The notes under the pieces were generated by a model that saw only the letters and a list, made by a program, of their open reading frames with translations, ran no database searches and was not told the DNA's origin. The position numbers were made by a program, and so were the translations under genes. From Anaerolineae bacterium (GTDB lineage: Bacteria > Desulfobacterota > Desulfobacteria > Desulfobacterales > ETH-SRB1), in NCBI GenBank assembly GCA_035529315.1, contig DATKWZ010000040.1, positions 1 through 36,085 of the forward strand: DNA of 36,085 bases, given 5' to 3'. Positions 25,378-32,295 of this stretch are shown piece by piece (position 1 is the stretch's first letter; every line of letters starts with the position of its first letter).

Positions 25378-26039
25378 GAGACCTTGGCCAGGTCGCTCAC
25401 ACGGCAAACAACCAGCTTGCGATTCAGATAGATTTCAACTTCGGCGTTATCACTCAAAAAGCCTTCAAGCTTTGCACGGGATATGTCGGCTCCAAGCAAC
25501 CCCATCACCCATACAGCCAGCCCTCTTACCGTAGCATCCTTGGATTCAAGATACGGCCCAAGGTAGATTCCGGCATCTTTTGCCAGCATTAGAGCTGATC
25601 TCGCCTGCGCCAATCTCCCTGCACCCCAGATCACACCACGCTGCAATAGTTCATACTCGAGAAAGCCGGCCTCCTCCCGCATATAGGAAATAAGTATGTG
25701 GACGTATTCTTTGGCAAGGCCCTCATGACAGGCCATGATTTCAGCCATGGCTTCAGGAGCACCCCAGCCGATGCCGCCTGACTCGTCGTTGAGCATCCAC
25801 ATGAGCCGGCGCATTACAACACGGCCGGACTCCATATCCTTTTCTGCCAGATTCGCAACAATTACGCCCATGGCCGTGACAGCACGCCATTTTATTTTCT
25901 GATCGGTATGGCAAAGAAAAGAAAAAAGTGGATTAACCACTTGACGACCCGGCAAACGACACAATTCATCCAATGCCCGCTCAAAATCGTCATGACCGAG
26001 AAGGTCTAAAACCTTGCGTTTGAGGACCCGACTACCCAA
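25368..26039 (-). CDS. HEAT-repeat protein resembling the DVU0298 family
   Basis: 223 aa, from a TTG at 26039 that overlaps the flavin reductase stop by 8 nt. It is helical throughout, with HEAT-like pairs: VNPLFSFLCHTDQKIKWRAV, VVMRRLMWMLNDESGGIGWG, ATVRGLAVWVMGLLGADIS. The conserved LNDESGGIGWGAPEAMAEI block is what I recall from the DVU0298-type proteins of sulfate-reducing bacteria. No catalytic motif is evident, so a protein-binding scaffold role is likely. The function is unknown. Position in the operon between a flavin reductase and TIGR02757, with overlaps on both sides, suggests tight co-expression. Confidence 0.72.
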   Translation of the reverse strand: MGSRVLKRKVLDLLGHDDFERALDELCRLPGRQVVNPLFSFLCHTDQKIKWRAVTAMGVIVANLAEKDMESGRVVMRRLMWMLNDESGGIGWGAPEAMAEIMACHEGLAKEYVHILISYMREEAGFLEYELLQRGVIWGAGRLAQARSALMLAKDAGIYLGPYLESKDATVRGLAVWVMGLLGADISRAKLEGFLSDNAEVEIYLNRKLVVCRVSDLAKVSCR

Positions 26040-26535
26040 TGTATGTTGGAGCTGCCTTTGGCGCCTTTCCGCCTTTTATTTCGCGATAATAGGCATAGGT
26101 CATGGGTTCTCCATCTTTAAGAATTTGAGCGTCAACCACCTTCCCCATAAACACAACATGCGTTATCATATCAAGAGAATTGATAATTTCTGCTTCTAAG
26201 TATCCGATGGAGTTCTCCAGGACTATGGGCGTACCGGTGGCTCCGATCTTGTAAGCCACGCTTTCAAACTTGTCGATCTCCCGGCCGGACTTGAATCCAA
26301 AATGGCCGATAAATTTCATAGGGGTTTCCACGGAAAGTATCGAAACCGAGAACAGTTTGCTTTCAAGAATAAAGTCGTGGGTCAAATTATGCTTATTTAT
26401 GCTTACAGCGACCATGGGAGGTTTTGACGTTATTTGAAAAACCGTATTGGCAATCTGCCCATTAAACCTTTTACCTTTTTTTGAACTTACAACATACATT
26501 CCATAACTAAGTTTGTGAAATGTCTCAGGCTCCAT
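26032..26535 (-). CDS. Flavin reductase-like FMN-binding protein
   Basis: 167 aa, matching the split-barrel flavin reductase family. It opens with FHKLSYGMYVVSSKKGKRFN and continues with GQIANTVFQITSKPPMVAVS and LFSVSILS. Members bind FMN or reduce flavins with NAD(P)H. In anaerobes the same domain is the N-terminal part of high-molecular-weight rubredoxins that feed oxygen or nitric-oxide reductases. No rubredoxin domain follows here. AAGGAGA precedes the ATG. Downstream of an exported peroxiredoxin and a thiol protein, a redox supply role is plausible but unproven. Confidence 0.88.
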   Translation of the reverse strand: MEPETFHKLSYGMYVVSSKKGKRFNGQIANTVFQITSKPPMVAVSINKHNLTHDFILESKLFSVSILSVETPMKFIGHFGFKSGREIDKFESVAYKIGATGTPIVLENSIGYLEAEIINSLDMITHVVFMGKVVDAQILKDGEPMTYAYYREIKGGKAPKAAPTYIG

Positions 26536-26578
26536 TCTTTCTCCTTACTGTCTTTTCACACCTGTTCTACCCCTCTTC

Positions 26579-27193
26579 TTATTTTTCCAGCCCCTCCAGA
26601 GCCTTTACAAGATCCTCCAAGCGGGGTCTCTTGTTGATATTGTGAACATCGATGTAACGAATAATGCCTTTTTTATCTATGACAAACAGGGACCGCTCTG
26701 AAACTCCGTCTGAACGTAACACCCCATACTTGTCGGCCACGGCCCCGTGGTGCCAGAAGTCGGAAAGCACAGGAAACCATAAATCCCCCATCTGATTGGT
26801 CCATGCAAACAGGGTTGGAATATTGTCTACGGTAATGCCAAGCAAAATAGTGTCATGATCGTCAAAAATGCTTTTCACAATATTGTAGCCCGGCCACTGA
26901 TCCGAACAGACAGGTGTCCATGCAGCAGGGACAAAGGAAAGAACTACATTCTTTTTCCCTGAATAATCGCCGAGTGAAATCCTGCCTTCTGAAACAGACG
27001 GGAGCGTGAAGTCGGGCGCTCGATCCCCTACTCTAACCTTTTGCACACTGTCTGTGGGTTTCAGCATTCCAGGATTATAAATATTCCCCTTGTAGGCATC
27101 TGAAATACCGTAGGAATAGTCATACACACCGGCGCTTAAGAAAAAAATTACTGTGAACCCAAATGCCAAAATTAGATTTCTCTTCTTTCTCAT
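26579..27193 (-). CDS. Exported 1-Cys peroxiredoxin (AhpC/TSA family)
   Basis: 204 aa. Residues about 6-29 are a signal peptide or membrane anchor. The thioredoxin-fold domain begins at VGDRAPDFTLPSVSEGRISL. The peroxidatic cysteine is Cys96 in PAAWTPVC, matching the PxxxTxxC signature, with Thr93 in place. There is no second cysteine, so it would need an external thiol. AGGAGGTG precedes the ATG. It starts 10 nt after the TlpA-like gene, whose CPFC site is the natural candidate reductant. The membrane-side location of a peroxiredoxin in a copper operon is notable, since copper generates peroxide-linked damage. Confidence 0.88.
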   Translation of the reverse strand: MRKKRNLILAFGFTVIFFLSAGVYDYSYGISDAYKGNIYNPGMLKPTDSVQKVRVGDRAPDFTLPSVSEGRISLGDYSGKKNVVLSFVPAAWTPVCSDQWPGYNIVKSIFDDHDTILLGITVDNIPTLFAWTNQMGDLWFPVLSDFWHHGAVADKYGVLRSDGVSERSLFVIDKKGIIRYIDVHNINKRPRLEDLVKALEGLEK

Positions 27194-27203
27194 GGAACAC
27201 CTC

Positions 27204-27782
27204 CTATTTTAATCCGGACAATTTAAGCATCATTTGCAAAAACGTCTCAGCCTTGTCAAAGCCCCCAAGTTTGGAATAAAAGACTTTATGGGTTCCGTCT
27301 TCATTGATTTTCACACCTATAAAGTATGGTGTTCTTACATCGCCCAGGCTCTTATGAATGGAGAAATTCTCATCTGCAAAAAGGGGGAACGGGATTTTAT
27401 ATTGCCCCCTGAAGACCTCGATTTCAAAGGAAGAATTTCCAGCCCCGATCCCAATCAATTTGATTTTGCCTTTTAGATTCTTGTTGCTTTCTATTATGCG
27501 ATACAGGCTGTTTACGTTAGGCGCCTCCCGCTGACAAAAAGGGCAGTACATGCTGAAAACTTCTATGATGACCACATTGCCCTTGATCTCCGGTACTTTG
27601 AAAAAATTACCCTTGGAAAGGCCAAGATAGTTTCTATAAGCCTGTACTTCGGGCACGGAAAGGGTTATTTCCGGCAGCACGCCGCCGGTTGGGGGCGGCG
27701 ATGTGGCTGCCAGGACGCGGGGAGTTAACATCACTGCAAAGATGGCAAAAGCTGTTAAAAAATAAGTTGTTGTTCTTTTCAT
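27204..27782 (-). CDS. TlpA-like exported thioredoxin-fold protein
   Basis: 192 aa from the ATG at 27782, which has AAGGAGG 10 nt upstream. The frame is open to 27983, but that extension would overlap the copA end. Signal peptide is residues 1-25 (ending RVLA). The thioredoxin fold carries CPFC (Cys80, Cys83) in FSMYCPFCQREAPN and a cis-proline in VRTPYFIG. Proteins of this type reduce disulfides outside the cytoplasm, for example in cytochrome c or copper-site maturation. It lies 35 nt after copA and 10 nt before the 1-Cys peroxiredoxin. Confidence 0.88.
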   Translation of the reverse strand: MKRTTTYFLTAFAIFAVMLTPRVLAATSPPPTGGVLPEITLSVPEVQAYRNYLGLSKGNFFKVPEIKGNVVIIEVFSMYCPFCQREAPNVNSLYRIIESNKNLKGKIKLIGIGAGNSSFEIEVFRGQYKIPFPLFADENFSIHKSLGDVRTPYFIGVKINEDGTHKVFYSKLGGFDKAETFLQMMLKLSGLK

Positions 27783-27817
27783 GGTCTTTACCTCCTTGGA
27801 GATTAAATAAAAAGAAG

Positions 27818-30049
27818 TTACCTGACCTGGAAATTCCGCAACCGCAACGAATTGCTGACTACGGAAACTGAACTCATGGCCATTGCGGCTGCTGCAAATA
27901 CAGGATTCAAGAGTATCCCCAAAAACGGATATAGCACCCCTGCTGCAACCGGAATTCCGAGGCTGTTGTAAAAAAATGCCCAAAAAAGATTCTGTTTGAT
28001 CACCCTCATTGTTTGAAAGGAGAGCTTAATCGCATTGGGAACGGAGCGCAGGTCGCTCGTGATGAGGGTAATATCACTCGCTTCCAAAGCCACATCAGTC
28101 CCCGCCCCGATAGCGATTCCGATATCGGCTGTGGTTAACGCAGGAGCATCATTAATTCCATCTCCTACCATTGCTACCACATGACCCTCATTTTGCAGAC
28201 GACGTATCTCGCCTGCCTTATCACCGGGAAGGACATTGGCCATAATATGATCGATCCCTACGGCATTTCCAACGGCTTCCGCTGTCTTCTCGTTATCTCC
28301 GGTGATCATCGCGACCTTGAGACCCATGTCTTTCAGCATGTCAATTGTTCCCCGGGCCGATTCCTGAGGCAGATCCGAAAGGGCTATTACGCCCATAACA
28401 CGCCCATAACCAGCCACAAAAACAGATGTTTTGCCCTCATTTGCAAGCGTTTTTGCTCTCTGGTCAAGCCCGTGGAATTCGATCCCCTCCTTTTCCATAA
28501 GCCGCTGATTTCCTACAAATACATCCCTGCCGTTGACGACCCCTCTGGCCCCGAAGCCGGAAAGCGCTTCAAAATTGTCGACAGGAGCAAATGCGACATG
28601 TTCCTGTCGAGCTTTTTCGATAATGGCCTGTGCCAGGGGATGTTCTGAAACAGCTTCAATAGAAGCGGCAATCTCAAGGACATCTTTTAAAACAACCCCC
28701 TCTGCCGGGACGATGTCCGTGACCTCAGGTTCTCCTCTGGTCAATGTTCCGGTCTTGTCAAACACAACAATTGTCAATTTGTGCGCCTTTTCCAGGCTTT
28801 CCCCCCCTTTGATCAAGATTCCGTTTTCAGCCCCCAATCCAGTCCCTACCATAACCGCAGTCGGCGTTGCCAGACCCAGGGCGCATGGACAGGCAATGAT
28901 AAGAACAGACACAAAGTTTAACAGGGCTCGACTGAATATCGGCTCAGGTACAATGAAATACCATATTAGGAAGGTAAGCGCTGCAATGCAGAATACTACG
29001 GGTACAAATATTGATGCCACCCTGTCTGCCACTCGCTGGATAGGAGCCTTTGAGCCCTGGGCCTCTTCTACCAGCCTTATGATCTGTGCCAGCGCTGTCT
29101 CGGCCCCTACCTTGGTTGCCGTGAAGGTAAAACTGCCGCTTTTGTTCAATGTAGCGGCAAATACTTCACTGCCCTGCTCTTTTGAAACCGGCATGCTTTC
29201 GCCGGTAAGCATTGACTCATCTATTGAAGAGGCGCCTGAGGCAATCACGCCGTCCGTGGGAATTTTTTCACCTGGCCTGACGAGAACCAAATCCCCTTTT
29301 ATTACGTCCTCAATCAGGATATCAGACTCCTCGCCATCTCTTATTACACGCGCGGTCTTTGGCTTGAGCCCCATCAACCTCTTGATAGCCATCGAGGTCT
29401 TTGCCTTTGTCCCGGCTTCCAAAAAACGTCCCAAAAGAATAAGGGTGATAATCATGGCCGCGGCATCAAAATAGACATGAGGCATAATGCCCGCGCTTTC
29501 AAAAAATTGAGGTCGAAATGTGGTCAGGGTAGAATAAAGATAAGCTGACAGGGCGCCCACGGCAACCAGGGTGTTCATATCCGTGGTTTTTTGCTTTGCC
29601 GCCTTGAGAGCCCCCCTGTAAAACCTGCTCCCCACCCAGAATACCACAGGGGTAGTCAGGACAAAAAGGGCTATTAACATGATCTGCCTGGGTATGGCCT
29701 TCAGAAAGGGAAACCAGTGCTGCATGGAGCCCATAAAGATAAGTACGCTGAGAACTACGCCGACACCTAACTTGAGCTTAAGCTCCTTCAACTCTCTTTG
29801 GCCGGCCGCCTCTACAGGGTCCTCAAGGGTTTCGCCGACCACATCGTAGCCAAGGTCTCTGATTTTCTCCGTTATAACATCGGGGTTAAGAATAGACGTA
29901 TCATATTCAACCGTTGCCTTTTCCGTGGCAAAGTTTACGGAAGCGTTTTGCACGCCTTCAAGACTTCTTAGCCCTTGTTCAACCCGGCGGACGCATGAAG
30001 CGCACGTCATGCCATGAATACTGAGCGTGGCTTTACGATTCGACTTCAT
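27818..30049 (-). CDS. copA: Copper-exporting P1B-type ATPase
   Basis: 743 aa, typical of CopA with one N-terminal metal-binding domain ([10 protein letters not shown], Cys16 and Cys19). The transmembrane metal site is CPC in [15 protein letters not shown] (about 387-389). The phosphorylation motif DKTGTLT is near 430, the actuator loop is TGESMPV, the HP motif is SEHPLAQAI, and the hinge is [11 protein letters not shown]. The last helix has [15 protein letters not shown], the MxxSS signature of Cu(I) pumps. It exports cytosolic Cu(I). Its first 17 nt overlap copZ. It heads, with copZ, a unit of eight same-strand genes. Confidence 0.98.
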   Translation of the reverse strand: MKSNRKATLSIHGMTCASCVRRVEQGLRSLEGVQNASVNFATEKATVEYDTSILNPDVITEKIRDLGYDVVGETLEDPVEAAGQRELKELKLKLGVGVVLSVLIFMGSMQHWFPFLKAIPRQIMLIALFVLTTPVVFWVGSRFYRGALKAAKQKTTDMNTLVAVGALSAYLYSTLTTFRPQFFESAGIMPHVYFDAAAMIITLILLGRFLEAGTKAKTSMAIKRLMGLKPKTARVIRDGEESDILIEDVIKGDLVLVRPGEKIPTDGVIASGASSIDESMLTGESMPVSKEQGSEVFAATLNKSGSFTFTATKVGAETALAQIIRLVEEAQGSKAPIQRVADRVASIFVPVVFCIAALTFLIWYFIVPEPIFSRALLNFVSVLIIACPCALGLATPTAVMVGTGLGAENGILIKGGESLEKAHKLTIVVFDKTGTLTRGEPEVTDIVPAEGVVLKDVLEIAASIEAVSEHPLAQAIIEKARQEHVAFAPVDNFEALSGFGARGVVNGRDVFVGNQRLMEKEGIEFHGLDQRAKTLANEGKTSVFVAGYGRVMGVIALSDLPQESARGTIDMLKDMGLKVAMITGDNEKTAEAVGNAVGIDHIMANVLPGDKAGEIRRLQNEGHVVAMVGDGINDAPALTTADIGIAIGAGTDVALEASDITLITSDLRSVPNAIKLSFQTMRVIKQNLFWAFFYNSLGIPVAAGVLYPFLGILLNPVFAAAAMAMSSVSVVSNSLRLRNFQVR

Positions 30050-30233
30050 ATCCGGAACTTTTTATTTTTTTTCGGATTGTATCCATGTCGACTGTGCCAA
30101 TTTCATCAAACATAGCCTCTCCTTTTTTGAGATCTACCTTGATATTCTTGACTGAGCCGATACCTTCCAGGGCTTTGGTCACGGCCATCACACAGTGGTT
30201 GCAGGACATTCCTTTGATCTTGATACTTGTCAT
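30033..30233 (-). CDS. copZ: Copper chaperone CopZ (HMA domain)
   Basis: 66 aa, a single heavy-metal-associated domain with the metal site [11 protein letters not shown] (Cys11, Cys14). It hands Cu(I) to the CopA N-terminal domain. CAGGAG lies 9 nt before the ATG, and the stop overlaps the copA start, so the two are probably co-translated. It is the first gene of the operon. A 21-bp dyad of the ACCT-N-AGGT shape begins 36 nt upstream of its start. Confidence 0.96.
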   Translation of the reverse strand: MTSIKIKGMSCNHCVMAVTKALEGIGSVKNIKVDLKKGEAMFDEIGTVDMDTIRKKIKSSGYEVES

Positions 30234-30249
30234 ACTGTTTTCTCTCCTG

Positions 30250-30290
30250 GTTTATTTTATTCTGAAAAACCTGGTCATTTGGATCAGGTT
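30250..30290. repeat. First copy of a 40-bp direct repeat with 21-bp dyad, upstream of copZ
   Basis: GTTTATTTT, then CTGAAAA, then the dyad ACCTG-N11-CAGGT (30269-30289). A similar 40-bp sequence lies at 30814-30854. The dyad has the outer shape and length of MerR/CueR-family operators. On the minus strand it also reads as a short hairpin followed by TTTTTC, so an attenuator or terminator is possible. No good -35/-10 pair with 19-20 bp spacing is apparent around it. Confidence 0.55.
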
Positions 30291-30813
30291 TCTTTATTGT
30301 AACAAATCCAGAAAAGGCAGCTTAGCGCTTATGCTTTGTTTAGTGAGAGTAAGTTACTAATTTAAGATCAAAGTTTTCATAATAAAGCTGAGATTGGGGA
30401 AATAACAGCTGGAAATAATATCGAACTCATCCATAAAACATTTTATATTCCCTATATATACATTTGGTCAAGGAAATTATTCATCTTCATTTTCTACAAA
30501 TAGGACAGTATTCTAAGAATGTGAGACCGTTGGAAAACGCCTCCTTTTGGTCAATTTTGATTATTGCGAGGAGCAAGTGAGCCTTTAGCCGCTAACAAAG
30601 CGTGGCTGGACGCGGCTCTCGTGGATTGACGAAATAACATTGGTCTGTGTCAGTCCGTGTGGTTCTGTGGCTAAATAAAAAAATCTGCGTAAATCCTCCA
30701 GGGGCGTACAGGTCTGCGAAATCTGTGGATGTCCCCCGAACCTCCATGTATCGGTTCCGGATTTCGCTTGACTGAAAAGAAAATAACATCTAAAATAGTT
30801 TAAAAGTTTAATT
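30291..30813. other. Gene-free stretch upstream of the copper operon
   Basis: No convincing gene. It includes TTGCGAGGAGCAA (about 30564-30576), which resembles the core of a widespread bacterial intergenic repeat, and GTCTGTGTCAGTCCGTGTGG (about 30643-30662) with further CTGCG/CTGTGG units. A 65-codon reading frame (minus, 30592-30789) is built from these repeats and I do not count it. The copZ promoter probably lies at 30291-30400, but I cannot place it. Confidence 0.6.
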
Positions 30814-30854
30814 GTTTATTTTGTCCTGAAAAACCTGATCCTTTGGGCCAGGTC
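30814..30854. repeat. Second copy of the 40-bp direct repeat
   Basis: Same orientation as the copy at 30250-30290, about 34 of 40 identical. It contains the dyad ACCTGATCC/GGGCCAGGT (30833-30853, 21 nt). It lies about 150 nt before the AbrB-type antitoxin start. Because the copZ copy points the other way relative to its gene, a dispersed repeat is as likely as an operator. Confidence 0.55.
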
Positions 30855-31005
30855 AGAGATAGATGGCTTTGCCTTGCACCAAATTTTAAATAAACTTCAA
30901 ATTACAATATTCAATAACCAAAACTTTTCAGGGCGATACATTGTTTGGATTTTCGAATTTCGGTCATTGGAAATTGTTTGTAATTTATTGTTTAAAGGAG
31001 GAACC

Positions 31006-31290
31006 ATGTCAACGTCAACAATAATGAAAATAAGCCCTCAGGGGCAAATTCGTATACCCAAGAAGATTATGATTACTCTCGGGATTGAAAAAGGTGACTA
31101 TCTTGAAGTGGATGTTGAAAAAAGTCAGATTGTCTTGAAGCCCAGAAAACTTATTGACCCTTCGCAGGGATGGTATTGGACAAAAGAATGGCAAAAAATG
31201 GAAGCCGATGTTGATGAGGAAATCGAAAAAGATCAGCTTTCCGCCGAATTCGAGTCTGCGGAAGAAGGATTGAAATGGTTGAAAAAGTAA
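31006..31290 (+). CDS. AbrB/MazE/SpoVT-type antitoxin
   Basis: 94 aa from the ATG at 31006, which has AAAGGAGG directly upstream. An earlier in-frame ATG (30874) would add a tail encoded by an intergenic repeat and is rejected. The N-terminal 45 residues are a swapped-hairpin DNA-binding domain: IMKISPQGQIRIPKKIM, then GIEKGDYLEVDVEKSQIVLK. The acidic C-terminal half is the likely toxin-binding region. It overlaps the toxin gene by 16 nt, typical of type II modules. It probably represses its own promoter, the family norm. Confidence 0.9.
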   Translation: MSTSTIMKISPQGQIRIPKKIMITLGIEKGDYLEVDVEKSQIVLKPRKLIDPSQGWYWTKEWQKMEADVDEEIEKDQLSAEFESAEEGLKWLKK

Positions 31291-31553
31291 CAGCCTATCA
31301 GTTCAGCAGGCAATTCAAAAAAGAATATAATAAGTTGCCCAAAAAAATTCAAAAAGCCTTTGATGAAAAACTATCTCTATTTTTGAAACAAACGTCACAC
31401 CCCTCGCTCAGAGTTAAGCGAATCCAGGGAACAAAGAATCGGTGGGAGGGATCAATTACCATTAAATATCGCTTTACCTTCGAATTTCTTGAAAACGGTT
31501 TGATTTTTCGAGCAATCGGAACTCACGATATTCTTAACAGGGAATCTCAATAA
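31275..31553 (+). CDS. RelE/ParE-superfamily toxin
   Basis: 92 aa, basic. Pattern: FSRQFKKEYNKLPKKIQKAF (N-terminal helices), HPSLRVKRIQGTKNRWEGSI, IKYRFTFEF and GTHDIL. These are the strand-and-basic-residue features of RelE/YafQ/ParE-like toxins, usually ribosome-dependent mRNA cleavage or gyrase poisoning. The mechanism here cannot be told. It pairs with an AbrB-type rather than a RelB-type antitoxin, a known hybrid arrangement. The 16-nt overlap implies translational coupling. Confidence 0.85.
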   Translation: MVEKVTAYQFSRQFKKEYNKLPKKIQKAFDEKLSLFLKQTSHPSLRVKRIQGTKNRWEGSITIKYRFTFEFLENGLIFRAIGTHDILNRESQ

Positions 31554-31721
31554 GGTACACCGCCAGCTGACTTCCGATCTCCGACCACTGCCTTTTCCAG
31601 TCCTCCGTTCCTTCTGTTTTCAGTTTCTCCCGCCTCCTGACTTCTGTCTTTATCCTTTAACGCCTTTGCGTGAAACATCATCTCCGTCAATTCAAAACTT
31701 AAAATTCAAAATTGCTTTTCG
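31554..31721. repeat. Pyrimidine-rich heptad repeats and other arrays
   Basis: About 31562-31655 is a degenerate array of GACYTCC-type heptads on the plus strand. It is followed by GCCTTTGCGTGAAAC (GCAAAGGCG family, about 31660-31676) and a TTCAAAACTTAAAATTCAAA stretch (about 31687-31711). These families recur at 33020-33145 and 34580-34860. No gene seen. Confidence 0.7.
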
Positions 31722-32285
31722 TCAGTGCGTAACCCCTTCCCTCCTCACAACTTTTACAACTGTCATCCACAATATTTTCATGTCAAAAATAAAAGACCTG
31801 TTTTTCAGGTAATAATCATCAAACTCAACCTTCACCGGAATCGGCAATTCATCCCTGCCGTTTACCTGCGCCCAGCCGGTGATCCCAGGAATAAGTTTAT
31901 GTACCCCCTTCCCTGTTCTAAGCTCGATCAGATCATCCTGATTATACAGAGCCGGACGTGGCCCCACAAAACTTATGTCTCCCTTTAAAACACTGTAAAG
32001 CTGCGGCAATTCATCCAGGCTGAACTTGCGCAGAAAAGACCCGATCGGTGTAAGGTAAAGATCAGGATTTTTCATGAGATGGGTTGCAACAGCCGGAGTA
32101 TCAACGCGCATGGTCCGAAACTTGGGCATCCTGAAAATTTTATTATACCGCCCCACCCGATCAGACCAATAAAGCACCGGTCCTTTTGATGTCACTTTCA
32201 CAAGAACGGCAATGATCAACATTGGCGCACTCAACAAAATAAGCGCCTCAAAAGCCATTATAAAATCAAAAATTCGTTTCATCAT
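31722..32285 (-). CDS. Undecaprenyl-phosphate sugar transferase (monotopic PGT)
   Basis: 187 aa, the minimal form of the bacterial sugar transferase family (PF02397-type). An N-terminal reentrant membrane helix (KRIFDFIMAFEALILLSAPML) is followed by KFRTMRVDT and SFLRKFSLDELPQLYSVLKG. Then come DISFVGPRP and LIPGITGWAQVNGRDE, all strongly conserved catalytic segments. It moves a sugar-phosphate from a UDP-sugar to undecaprenyl phosphate, the first membrane step of O-antigen, capsule or glycoprotein glycan synthesis. It starts 10 nt after the epimerase gene, which probably supplies its substrate. Confidence 0.95.
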   Translation of the reverse strand: MMKRIFDFIMAFEALILLSAPMLIIAVLVKVTSKGPVLYWSDRVGRYNKIFRMPKFRTMRVDTPAVATHLMKNPDLYLTPIGSFLRKFSLDELPQLYSVLKGDISFVGPRPALYNQDDLIELRTGKGVHKLIPGITGWAQVNGRDELPIPVKVEFDDYYLKNRSFIFDMKILWMTVVKVVRREGVTH

Positions 32286-32295
32286 GGATCAGTAT

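Noticed and set aside
27783..27983. N-terminal extension of the TlpA-like protein
   Set aside because: It would bury the signal peptide and overlaps the copA end. AAGGAGG marks the ATG at 27782.
28533..29474. 313-codon plus-strand frame antisense to copA, and 22839-23402 (187 codons) antisense to the dehydratase
   Set aside because: Both are shadows of strongly conserved genes, have serine/alanine/proline-rich composition and no start signal.
30592..30789. 65-codon minus-strand reading frame
   Set aside because: It is built from dispersed CTGTGG/CTGCG-type repeats, has no ribosome-binding site and no recognisable domain.
30874..31005. Longer form of the AbrB-type antitoxin
   Set aside because: The added segment is encoded by an intergenic-type repeat, and a strong AAAGGAGG site precedes the ATG at 31006.
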